DNA of 64,000 nt from NCBI GenBank assembly GCA_022749755.1, contig CM040447.1, positions 9,852,087-9,916,086 on the forward strand, in the 5' to 3' direction. Shown piece by piece: positions 23,601 through 34,540 of this stretch (its first letter is position 1; the number at the start of each line of letters is the position of its first letter). Made by a program: the position numbers and the translations under genes. The DNA is from Azadirachta indica. Lineage: Eukaryota > Streptophyta > Magnoliopsida > Sapindales > Meliaceae. The notes below the pieces were generated by a model. That model did not search any database, was not told where the DNA came from, and saw only the letters and a list, made by a program, of their open reading frames with translations.

Positions 23601-25828
23601 TGTTTCATTTTCCTTTTTCTCTTCTAAGTCCATGGCAAGGGGGAATTTGTCCACTTTAGACGATGTGGATGACATTAATTTCTTCTTTTAGGTGTTGTTG
23701 CATATAAAAACGAAGCAATGTGTTGTTACTAAATGTGGTCTTTTTGTGAGCAATCTTATTCAAGTGCCGAAAACCTTTTGTTGTTTAATCAAAACTATAA
23801 TTGAAAATCATTAAGGTACTGTGCCAAAAAATATTGGTTGCTGACTCTGATAGTTTTCTATAATTCTTTATAAAAATATGATTTTGTGAATTGACTTGAT
23901 AATGACAACAGTGGGCTTTGAGACAGGACCAGAAAACCTGTTTTTAGTGTCAACTGGATATTTATCTATGTTTCCCAGTTCAGTCATTTTCAACTTGCTC
24001 TAGAGTTCTGATTAAGAATTAAAAGACTATTGAAAGTCTTGGAAGGAAAAACTATTAGCTTATACCTGCTGCTTTAAGTAATCAAGTATGACAAATTAGC
24101 AGGATTTTGTCAGTGACAGAGTCCATATTCCTTTTTCAAGGTCAGCTCTATAAGGTATCTCAATCATCAGACAACCTGTAAATTTTTTAAATTAAGATTT
24201 CTAATTCTTTTTTATTGTCCTTTACAGCTTATCGGAAGCTTGCTAGGAGTTATCACCCAGATGTGAACAAGTAAGTCTCTCTTTCTCTCTAAGAATTTGT
24301 AGGTGCTGATGTCTGTACTCTTTTAAAATGTGGATTGGCAATTTTTTGTGCATAGAATTGCTAAAAGAAAATTTTGCTGAACTCATGCATAGAATTGCTA
24401 AAAGAAAATTTCGCTGAACTCATAGTATGGAGAATTGGAGAAAATAAGTTTTCTTTTGACAATTCTCTCTCAAAAGAATTTCTGTCCGCTAGGTAAAATG
24501 AATCCAAAACTAAGTTTCTGTATATCATAAGCATGATTCCTTCTTAACTTGTTTAAGTGTTTTTCTAGTTACCATTGCTTTCCGTAAATCCTTCATATAT
24601 TAGTTTTTCTGATTCCTGGGATCATTTAATTCTACACTGCAGAGAACCTGGTGCAGAAAAGAAATTTAAGGAAATTTAGTAATGCATATGAGGTAAAACT
24701 TCTGTTATGTAGGTTATTTTGGTTGTGATTTTTTATTGACATACAGTTTCAGTAGCCAGGTCGTGAAGTATTTGATCTCAAGAAATACAACTATTCTGTT
24801 CTGCAGGTCTTATCAGATGACGAGAAACGATCTTTGTATGATAAGTATGGAGAGGCTGGACTTAAAGGTGCTGGTATGGGCATGGGGGTAAGTTAAATTC
24901 TGCTGATTATAAATAAGATTGTACATGCATTATTTCTTTAGTTCTCATGTTTGAACCAACTACTTAATGTTGCCAGGATTTCAGCAATCCTTTCGATTTG
25001 TTTGAGTCACTATTTGAGGGCATGGGTGGTATGGGTGGAATGGGCGGCATGGGGGGAAGAGCTTCCAGGAACAGAGCAGTTGATGGACAGGATGAATATT
25101 ACAGCCTAGTCATAAATTTCAAGGAAGCTGTTTTTGGAGTTGAAAAAGAGATTGAGATAACACGTCTTGAGGCTTGTGGAACTTGCAATGGTTCAGGTGC
25201 AAAGCCAGGGACCACACCATCTAAATGCAGTACCTGTGGTGGACAGGGACAAGTAATCTCATCAGCCAGGACTCCATTAGGTGTCTTCCAGCAAGTCATG
25301 ACCTGCTCTTCATGCGGTGGCACTGGGGAAGTGTTTACCCCTTGCAGCACATGTTCTGGGGATGGACGAGTAAGGAGGACGAAGCGAATCAGTCTGAAAA
25401 TTCCTGCTGGTGTTGATTCCGGTAGCCGTTTAAGGGTACGGGGAGAAGGAAATGCCGGTAGGAGAGGTGGTTCTCCTGGTGACCTCTTTGTTGTCATTGA
25501 AGTTATCCCAGACCCTGTATTAAAACGTGATGATACCAACATTTTGTACACTTGCAAAGTTTCATACATAGATGCAATTTTGGGAACTACAATCAAGGTT
25601 CCAACAGTGGATGGCATGGTTGATTTGAAGATCCCAGCCGGGACCCAGCCAAACACGACACTTGTAATGGCAAAGAAAGGTGTTCCTGTACTAAATAAAA
25701 GCAACATCAGAGGAGATCAATTGGTACGTGTGCAAGTAGAAATCCCGAAAAGATTGAGCAGTGAAGAGAGAAAACTCATCGAGGAGCTTGCTGATCTGAG
25801 CAAGGGAAAGACAGCAAGCAGGAGATAG
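20633..25828 (+). CDS. DJA6: Plastid type-I (DnaJ A) co-chaperone, DJA5/DJA6 type, with a 1-bp frameshift as printed
   Basis: Seven coding exons with GT/AG borders: 20633-20739, 22952-23093, 23227-23284, 24228-24270, 24643-24692, 24807-24887 and 24977-25828. The protein starts [15 protein letters not shown], a serine/arginine-rich plastid transit region of about 80 aa ending near RLIVRADT. The J domain follows, with DFYSVLGV at 84 and HPD at 112-114. A Gly/Phe and Gly-Met repeat region (about 163-187) comes next. Four zinc-binding CxxCxGxG motifs lie at 227 (CGTCNGSG), 244, 270 and 283, then the C-terminal substrate-binding domain ends KTASRR. It would act as an Hsp70 partner in the chloroplast; Arabidopsis relatives serve Fe-S cluster assembly. 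Exon 24643-24692 has 50 nt where 49 are needed. After KKFKEI the frame hits TAG; dropping one T of TTT (24675-24677) would restore SNAYE and a 443-aa length. Assembly error or real lesion is undecided. Confidence 0.92.
24349..24422. repeat. 37-bp tandem duplication in a DnaJ intron
   Basis: Two adjacent copies of a unit starting catagaattgctaaaagaaa and ending gctgaactcat differ at one central base. They lie in the intron between the fourth and fifth coding exons. Confidence 0.85.
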
Positions 25829-26904
25829 TTGATGATTGAATAGGCAGGTCTGTTTTGTATTCATCAAATTTCAGTTGCTTACCCACCAAAATGGTACTTT
25901 CTAAGTTCAGCATCCAAGGGGAATATGAAATTGGCAATTCTCAAATGTGTTTAGCTGAGGAAGGAGAGGAGGTAAGCAGGTTTCTGTAGTAGTAGTAGCA
26001 GTAGCAGTAGTGGTGGTGGTAGGTAAAATTATATGGTGATAGTTTTGTCCCTAAACAATGATTTTTTTTGGAGGAAGGAGGTCAAGTGGAAGATATAACA
26101 ATCCTGTTTAATTTTGTTTTGCACTTCGATTAAAGTTGTTATTTATTTTTTGGAGTTGGACTAGATTTTGTGCAATAAATACAAAGTTCCATATTTTCTA
26201 TAATCCTGTTGATTTTTTGGATTAATTTAAATGGGTTTATGCAGTTTTGTATCTCGTCATTTCAGAACAAAATGTTATGTTTCTCTCTCTCTCTCTTTTT
26301 CGGATGTTATTCTTTTGATTTGTAGTTATAAAAAACCCGACTCAATCCTCTTAACAGAGGAAATAAAAATATTTTAGAAACCAAATAATATCTTTTAATT
26401 AATTTTTACTAGAACCTTATTGTTTGTGTCTAAGCTAGACCTCATTGATTTTCGTTAGTAAGTTAACTTCTTTATTATTATTTTTTTAATTTCACTTCAT
26501 GATTTTTTTCTTTAAAGAAAAAAATTCTCTTAAAAAAATTATTGTAAATATTACGGACGAAATTAAACTAATTTCTTAAACTAATTAATTAAAATAAATT
26601 AATCAAAATCAAGTTTTCATATTGAAAATTAGGCATATTATCATATTCCTCCCCTGAGGTTTGGGGATATATCACTTAGACAAAAAGAATTTATTTATCT
26701 CCTTTATAGTTATATTTGATTGTCAGTTGATTATCAATTTTAAAGATAATAATGCAAATTTAATAAGATTTTATTATGGCTATACTTTCTAAACGAACAC
26801 TTAATTTTGTTAGTAAAAATGATGATTTAGAAATGCGAACATTCTAAATATAATTAAAACATTATCCAAGAAAGAAAGTTAATAGATTCAATAAAGTGAG
26901 AAAA
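25829..26904. other. DnaJ 3' UTR and spacer
   Basis: The first ~330 bases are probably 3' UTR, including a (GTA/GCA/GTG)n trinucleotide run near 25986-26022. After that comes AT-rich spacer with a short (CT)n run near 26282-26298. No gene seen. Confidence 0.5.
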
Positions 26905-27720
26905 GATGGTAGAAATTGGAGCACATCCGACTGCAGTGAATTTTTTGCAGCTTTATTAATGGGAAATGTGCAAGATATTGCTTTGAAACTATATTCTGAG
27001 CTATTATCTTATGGGTTAAAACTGAATTCTTTGATATTTTTTTATCATAATTAGATGTTATTGTAAGAAAAATAATCTATATGAGGTCAGACAAGTTATG
27101 GATAGCATGGTAAAAAAGAGCTTATCTAAAAGTTATAAGTTGTATCATTATTATAGATTATTCATCGTGCAAAAGTGTTATATTGAAAGAAGCTTTTGAG
27201 GTGTTTTGAGTTTGTTGGTAGAATCGAGGGAAAATTTAATATTCAAACATATAGTTGTTTGTTAAAGAGTTTGTGTTTTATGGGAAGAATGGAGGAGGTA
27301 TACGAAATGTTGATGAACATTAAGAAAGATTCTATGAAAACTAATATTTATTCATATACTGTTGTTACGGATGGTTTTTGTAAAGTGGGCAGGTTAAATT
27401 AAGTAATGGAATTACTTAATGAGGCTATGAAGAGTGCATTTGCTTCTAGTGTGGTGACTTTAGCACTCTTTTTGATGAGTATTGTTAAGGAAGAGAAACC
27501 AAAGCTTATGAAGAAGAGCAATTATAAGCCTAATGATATTATAGCACATTGTTGAATGGGTAGTTGAAATGGGAGAGAATAAGGCTAGCTTCGAGGTCTT
27601 TTAATGAAATGGTGAAGTTTGGTTTTGAGGTGGATTAGATAGAGGATGATGAATTCTCTGTTAAGAGGGTTATGCATGATGAAGTCGTGGGAACAAAAGA
27701 ATTTGTCTCAAAATACCTAT
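26905..27720 (+). pseudogene. Pentatricopeptide-repeat (PPR) gene fragment, decayed
   Basis: Several frames carry PPR helices in register. LYSELLSYGLKLNS lies near 26985 and RCYCKKNNLYEVRQVMDSM near 27054-27115. The open stretch 27196-27402 reads NIQTYSCLLKSLCFMGRMEE then NIYSYTVVTDGFCKVGRL. MELLNEAMKSA follows near 27408. The ~35-residue spacing and the TYxxLLxxLCxxGRxEE pattern are typical. Stops and frameshifts break it, there is no start codon or targeting peptide, and only four or five repeats remain. It is a dead fragment of an organelle RNA-binding protein gene. Confidence 0.75.
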
Positions 27721-29932
27721 TAACTGTTTGAAAAAATGACTAAGAAAGTTTCTGACTGTCAAGCATAAGAACGCTTGCCGATCACATTTCTTTTTCCTAT
27801 TAACTACGTTTAAGTAAATTAGGGCTTTATAATAAGTTTATTGTTTTGGTTTAATTGACTAACAGTCTAGGTGGGGACAGTTTAATCAGAAATCTCCATC
27901 TTGACCCATCTCCATTTTGGACAAACTAGGGGTGGGCTAGGATGTACCTGGTTTGGGCAGGGATCTGTACGGGCCCGTGCCTATATTAACTTTTAAAAAT
28001 AAGTAAAATTTAAGCAAGTGTGAAGAGTTGAATACTAGACATAGAAAACAATAATCATATACTTACCAACACACCACACATGATAATTCTTACACTTACA
28101 TAAGTAAATACTGGTTAACTATAAATATATATTTAATTTATATTATTAGAACTATAACTATTATTATTAAGAGTAATTTGACAATAATTTTCTTCTTAAC
28201 AAGGAAAATAACCAGAAATATCCATATTTGCTGCTTAAAAATAAAAAATACCTTCCCTTAAAAATTTCATTAAAAAATATCCTTTTTCGCCATTTTCGAA
28301 CAAAAATGCCCTCTTACCCATTCTTTCATCCCCTTCATTTTGACACTTTCTCTCCAAAACATTGAACACCGATCACACCAACCAAAAATCTCCATACTTC
28401 TATATCTTCCAAGAGAATTTGTAAACATTTTTGTAAATTAATTGTTATTTACTCAACTTACAAGGTTTATTACAAAGATTATTGTTTTGATTGTTGAGTT
28501 TTTTTTTTTTTTGGTATACTTGACAAAACAAAATAATTATGTGGAAAATGTTGTATTTTGTGTATATTTAGTCAATGTAATGTCAACATTTGTGAAATAG
28601 AGTGTATTTATCATGAAAGAATATAATCAAGCCTTGTTTGAGTGAGAAATATGGGGGATTTGAGAGGATAAAGACAAATCTGGTCTTGTTTAAGTTAATT
28701 GTTCTTGAACTCGAAACTATCATTCGAGTAAGGTGAAATCTCACTTACTCAAAACTAACATTTGATAGATTACACTACACTCCTGTTTAGGTCCTCAAGT
28801 GGAAGTAATCAATTAAGCGAAATGCTTCCAGCAATGCCAATGCAATTTCAGTTCAATAGCCATTGCAGGAACACATCGTCAAGGTTTAAAGACATTACTC
28901 TCCACCGATACGAAATGAAGACCCATTGATTATTGAACATTATGCAACTCGCTTTGGCAATGATGTAACCACTGCTGATGGAGGTTATTTTCCTCTCCGC
29001 TATTATGAAGAACAAGCACGTAAATACCTTGAGAATTAGCGGAACTTCGATGGCAAAGACTTTCTCCATCAATGAGAAAATAGGAACGTGGCCGACGATG
29101 ACGAATCAAAGGGAATAGAAGATGTCCGTACGGGAATTGCTAATAGAAGTAGCTTAATGGCATGTCCATCATCAACAAATCAATATTTCCAATCATTGCC
29201 TCTTATTCTACCATCCACAACCATGGCAAGCAATGCATGCTCAAGTTTTGGAGTAGGGGATGTATGAGTTGGGCAAATTTATAGTACAAAACAGGAATTT
29301 TTGAATGAAACAATTAATAAAAAGCAAAAGCATGTATTACTTAATGATCATGTTAGGATATCATTCTTACCATGACTGACCAATAAGCCATTCTTTTTTC
29401 TTTCAACCAATTCATTCTAACACAAAAGCAAATGCTATAAGAAACAATAAACAGGAATTTTGTTGTTTTAGTTACTGAAAATTAAGATTAAAATATCAAT
29501 TAATGTATAATATTTGTAAATCTTTTGAACTATAGGCACAATGAGAGAGTCAAAATCTCCTTTTTTTTATTGATCTTTTTTCTAAGCAAAGCTCCTGTTG
29601 ATTTGATCTTCTGAAACATCTATTTCTTTACACTGCAGTAACTGGATATCTAAATTGTTAATCAAATATTCTTCTTTTCTCATTTTCAGTAATTGAATTA
29701 ACTAAAATTTATCAGCTGTTGCATGAGGTTAATATATCCTCTTTGGCCTAACAAATGGTTATAAATGTTTAATGCTCTCCTTCCTTGTGCCAATGTTTGT
29801 ATTTTTTACAAGATAAAAATTAAACAAATAATATTAGTAATATTTATTAGCCCCAAAGTTCATAAGCCATTGTTTGATGATAATAAATATTGATATTCTT
29901 GACTAACTAAATTCTTTTTATAGTATTATTTG
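27721..29932. other. Intergenic region, nothing recognised
   Basis: About 2.2 kb without a gene I can support. It includes a T-run near 28500-28513. A stretch of more even base composition (about 28620-29320) might be an old element fragment, but I found no family signature on either strand. Confidence 0.4.
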
Positions 29933-31233
29933 TGATGTTTTTAGCTCGAAGATTTGGAATACAACTTGAACATTAAAAGGATATCCAAAATCAAGGCATT
30001 CATAAAGAACAAAATTGGAAATCCCAAGTGTATTAATGAGAAGCTTTGAATTAAAGACACAAGTACAAAATGAATTATCATTTGTAATATGCCTTTGAAT
30101 TGATTATGATTTACACTTAAAAGCTTAAATTTATTTTTCATTAAAACATATGTTTTTAAGACTTTTTAAAAAATTCATAGTTAATTATTTTGATGTGAAT
30201 ATTTTAAATGTGTGAAAAATAGACATAAATTTTTGGAAGACCAAATTGCAAGATTTTAAAACCCTGCAAAGTAGATTAAAATAGAAAATTTTCAAACTTG
30301 TTTGAAAATATGTTTTTTGTGTCTAGTTTATGCAAACCAGGTCAAGTGAACCAAAAAACTGGTAAATCCTTTGTGCATATTGGTCAACTATTTTTTAGGC
30401 AAATTGGTGGCTTTGGTTTGGGACTCAAATCAGTTAATCATTTTGATCATATTGGTCAATTGAAATGCTGGAAATTTGATTTTTTATGTCTTTAACTGTT
30501 AGTTCTCAATGTTTCACTACAAATATTAGTTTAAACTCATTTGGAACAAATTTTACATATTTGAAAAACTTTGTTATATGTTTTACAAGTGCAATATAGA
30601 GATTTTGAGTTTTCATTTGTAAATCAAATATCAAATTCAATTATATACTCTAAATTTCACCTGTATTATTTTTTGAAGGAGTGTTTGTATTTTTTCTTGA
30701 TTAAATTCTTTCATAAAGGATATTTTATTTGTAATTCTTGTGAGGTTGAGTAAAAAGAAAACACACTTAGTTTAAAGTTTGAGTGACATGTGTAAGTCAC
30801 TGGGTTTGTAAAGGTTAGACAAGCATCCAATCAAGTCCTCTTAGTGTAAGGTTTAAGTGGCACCCGAAAATTCACTTGAAATTGTAATTAGTTGTCTTAG
30901 GTTTGAAGGAACAAGTAGTGGAATCCTTAAGCTTGGTGCTTAGAGGTATGGACATAGGTTGAAAATTTGCTGAACCATGTAAAATTTGATGTTGTTTTTC
31001 TTATTCTTATACTCCTTTGATTTATGTGCTTATTATTGTTATACACATTGCTCACACGTATTTAAAGCTTAATTTATTGTATTCATATATAGTGATTGAA
31101 ATTGTGTATTGAATTTATTGTATTGTTCCTCAGAAGATTCGAATTGGTTAGTTGTTGATTGTTGGGTTACATATTTAGTGAAATTTTAGAAACCCAATTC
31201 ACCTGTTGCCTAGTTGTGATTTCAATATTAACA
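29933..31233 (+). mobile_element. Probable solo LTR of a Sirevirus-like Copia retrotransposon
   Basis: The right part has the look of Sirevirus LTRs: agtggaatccttaagcttgg near 30916, an R-like region around gacataggttgaaaatttgc near 30950, and a terminal block aaacccaattcacctg near 31190 ending tttcaatattaaca. The segment begins with TG and ends with CA. No primer-binding site follows it and no gag or pol is next to it, hence the solo-LTR call. Both ends are approximate and no target-site duplication was found. Confidence 0.5.
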
Positions 31234-31867
31234 AAACACCTAGTTATGTTTGGGTGTAGACATATACCACAAACTTTTTCGTAAGATGAGTTGCCAAAAA
31301 TTTACCCCAATGGGCTTGTTTGATGAGATTGTATTGTAATATAAGCTTCTTTAACCATTTTGAATTTTTTCTATATATGTGATAGTTTCACTTGTCATTG
31401 TGTGTTTGATGTTTTTGAATGTAATACTAAATCTGTTGAAAACTTGTTTTTTACTCACATTTCGTTAATTATGTCCTACAAAAAATAAAAGGTTAAAATA
31501 AAAGCCAACCAGTCTTTTCTTACCCAATAAATTCTTTATATTCACTTAGTACATTTACAAATTATTTCTAGCAAAGTTATAAGTAATAACATTGATGATT
31601 CCTTCTTATGATTTCTAGGTTGTCAATTTACTAATTTAAGCATATTCATAAACTTAGCATTATTATTATTATTAATTAGGCATAAGAAAAGAATATAAAA
31701 TTGTGATGAAATTTAATCTTCTTGTATCAAACTATCATAATTCAAAGTTATTATTTTCTTACGCACACACCAAAATATCAAATAGTATTGTAAACTAAAA
31801 GCTTAATCTCATAATAAATTAACAAGCAACTTAAACATATCATTTTTCTTCAAAAATAAGATGGTAG
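31234..31867. other. AT-rich spacer
   Basis: No gene or element recognised between the LTR-like sequence and the AAT microsatellite. Confidence 0.45.
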
Positions 31868-31868
31868 A

Positions 31869-31919
<51 letters not shown>

Positions 31920-31957
31920 CATAATCATAATCATAACAATAATAATAATAATAATAA
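31868..31957. repeat. (AAT)n microsatellite with an ATAATC interruption
   Basis: About 50 bp of pure AAT repeats, then three ATAATC/ATCATA units, then more AAT. A hypervariable simple repeat. Confidence 0.95.
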
Positions 31958-32034
31958 ATTAAGAGTACTTAATATTATAATTAATGCTACCAATTTACCA
32001 AGATCTAAACTCTGAACTCCTACTAGATAAATAC

Positions 32035-32745
32035 ATTTTCCAAAAAGTGCAGGTTGTTTCTCGTTCCGGCATTGAATTTAAGTATGGTGCTCTTGCCTTT
32101 GTTCCAGCTTAATTACTTGGGCTGTAGTCTTTGCTCAAGGAGCTTTATCATTCTCCTTCCACTCCACTTGTAATCTGGTGTGATAATCAGAATGCTGTTG
32201 CTCTTACTCAAAATCCTGTTTTTCATGCTAGGACAAACCACATTGAACTTGATGTTCATTTTGTGCATGATTAAGTTCTAGCTAAGACATTTGAAGTTCG
32301 ATATGTTTCTAGCATTCACCAAATTGTTGATATTCTAACCAAATCTCTGCCTTATTCACAATTTTCTTATCTTCGTAGCAAGCTTCAATTTCTTCCCAGA
32401 CCTTGAGCTTGAAAGGAGATGAAAGGATGTGCTGAATCTCTTCTGCTGACTTGTCAAGTATTAATGAGTTGTCAAGTGTTGAGTTGGAATTCTTAGTTGG
32501 CTGTCAAGTGTTGCTGAGTTGAAGAACTGGTTAAATCGATTTTGAGTTTATTATGGTCGTGTGTGTATGAAATTGTACTGTAAAAGCCAATAGTTATAAA
32601 TATTTTTCTAAGTGAATCCAAAAAGTTGTAAGAGTTGTACACAACTATAAGTAGGCGAGTCATTTTTGTTCTTAGTGAGAAGGTTAATAAAAAGCAAAAT
32701 ATTCATCATCTCTTTCTGTGAAAATTTTCCTAGTAATTTTCTTGT
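32035..32745 (+). mobile_element. Truncated Copia retrotransposon: RNase H end plus 3' LTR
   Basis: Plus-strand frames give VVSRSGIEFKYGALAFVPA, then VIWCDNQNAVALTQNPVF with HARTNHIELDVHFVHD, then FEVRYVSSIHQIVDILTKSL: the C-terminal RNase H of Copia elements. It has internal stops. A purine-rich tract (gaaaggagatga) near 32411 is followed by about 325 bp of non-coding LTR-like sequence from about 32420. The rest of pol is missing on the left. The right end, about 32745, adjoins the LINE fragment. Confidence 0.75.
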
Positions 32746-32764
32746 TAACCAAAACTTCTATTCT

Positions 32765-33016
32765 AAGATCTTTTCTACTAAAAGATGTTGATAGCTCATT
32801 CCAAAAGCCTCATTTGAAATGCCAAATACATAGTAAGGGCGACAAAGGATCAACTTGGTGAACTCCTTTGCCACAAGAGAAAAAACACTTTGAAGTGCCA
32901 TTAACTAGAATTGAAAACCTATTAGAGCGTAAAATCTGCATAACCCAATGTGCAAAACTATTGCTCCATAACTATTTGAAGAAAACCCTGATGAATAGTA
33001 TCAAAAGCTTTTTTAA
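32765..33016 (-). mobile_element. LINE reverse transcriptase fragment, downstream part
   Basis: On the minus strand: KKAFDTIHQGFLQIVMEQ, then FSILVNGTSKCFFSCGKGVH followed by QVDPLSPLL. This is the non-LTR retrotransposon RT core (…GLRQGDPLSPLL… in intact elements). It is the continuation of the fragment at 39205-39395, the two having been separated by the Copia insertion. Stops and frameshifts make it non-functional. Confidence 0.8.
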
Positions 33017-33498
33017 TGTTGTAGGAAGTGTGCCTCATTTTCAACAAAGAAAGCAGTAAAGTTTGAAGTCGAATGAATTTAGAAGTCGATGGTGGTCGAT
33101 GGCCTTTATGTATACATAAGTGCTTACCTTTAATTAGCTTCATTTTATTGACATTTTTTGCTCTCCAATGGCCTATAAGTAGAGGGCTTCCTTCATTTGT
33201 AATGGCATCAATTGAGAGAGAATTAAGAGAGAGCTCAAATCTAAAGAGAAAGAAATGAGCTGCAGTGTTGGTTTTAAGGTTAAGACGAGGTGATTTTCAT
33301 TTGGGTCCTCAACTTTATAAGACTTATAATTTTCTTAAATTGCTTATAAGTTTTACATTTGAGTTCATCTAAATTTATAGGTATTTGCATATTATACTCA
33401 AAGTTTGTTAATTTTGTCATACTTGAATTTTACAATTATTATATTTTATAAGTTTTGTATTTTACAGATAATTATTGGGCCATCAAATTTCTGAACAA
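33017..33498 (+). repeat. 5' LTR of the nested Copia element
   Basis: Starts TGTTGTAGGAAGTGTG. It matches the 3' LTR along most of its length, for example catcaattgagagagaatta and ctcaaatctaaagagaaaga. It lacks about 120 bp present in the 3' copy, between the tattatactcaa and agtttgt blocks. Confidence 0.8.
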
Positions 33499-33834
33499 AT
33501 GTATTAGAGCCATAGGTTTACTTGGGATCAATTCGTGCATGAGAAAAATTCTGTTAAAAAGGCTATAACTGCTTAAGGAATTTGGGTTTTAAGTGAGACC
33601 GTTATGATCTTTTCAGTCTTTCTTGAAAAATTTTCAAAGTGTACTATTTATTTTAAAATTTGCTGTAACCTTTGAAATATAATAATTGATTGTAAAGTAA
33701 TAGCTAATTCGAAATTTAAGTTGGTACCTTTTGATAGTATAATTAGTTTTAGTATTTAACAAAGTACCGTAAAGGGTATATTCGTATAACTAGGTTTTCT
33801 TAAAGTCTTACTTGACAAAAGACTTCTAAGGATA

Positions 33835-34540
33835 TGAAAGATGGTGATTTGGAGGAACTAAAAGCAAAGACTATAAGCATGATTCGACTTAGTCTTGCTC
33901 CAAAAATCAAGTATACAGTGTTGAATAAAACTTCTCTAGCAAAGTTATAGGAAAAATTAGAAAAACTCTATATGTCAAAATCTTTGAAAAATAAGCTTTA
34001 TCTGAAGAAGAAGCTGTATGAGTTAAAGATGAAAGAGGGTACGGATGTATCAGGCCACATCAACAAGTTCAACAAATGTATTGCTCAGCTTCAGAGTGTC
34101 AAGATTGATGAGGAAGATTAGGTAATTATTTTGTTGGTTTCTTTACCAAATCACGCAAGACTTTGGTGACCACATTAGTAGTTGGGAAGCAAATTCTAAT
34201 GGTGGATGAGATCTCAACTGCTCTTCTGGAGACTGATAAGATAAAGCAACCAAGCAGTTCTTCTCAAATTAAAGGTCTTGTTGCAAGAAAAAATAACAAA
34301 GCAGAATCAAAATGTGGTAGATGTAAATCTTGTGGAAGAAATTTTGGCCATAATGATTGTTCCAAGTCACGCCCAAGAAAAGATATGAAGTGTCATTACT
34401 GCTACAAGAAGGGACATATTAGAAGATTTTGCAATGAATTAAAGGATTATAGACAAGGAAGAATCAAAAGCCAATCGAAGCAAGTTTCGTCGACAACAAA
34501 TCCAATAACGATGAAAAAGGAGATATGTTGTTGGCATCTA
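33835..34540 (+). pseudogene. Copia gag (UBN2-type) with CCHC zinc knuckle
   Basis: Frames read DLEELKAKTISMIRLSLAPK near 33850 and MSKSLKNKLYLKKKLYELKM near 33972, then GTDVSGHINKFNKCIAQL near 34039. After a stop comes an open stretch (34163-34543) with the nucleic-acid-binding knuckle CHYCYKKGHIRRFC. This is the capsid/nucleocapsid protein of Copia elements. In-frame TAG codons (34119) and a frame change kill it. Confidence 0.8.

Noticed and set aside
25099..25707. 202-codon minus-strand frame over the last DnaJ exon
   Set aside because: Shadow of the conserved zinc-finger and C-terminal domains on the plus strand.
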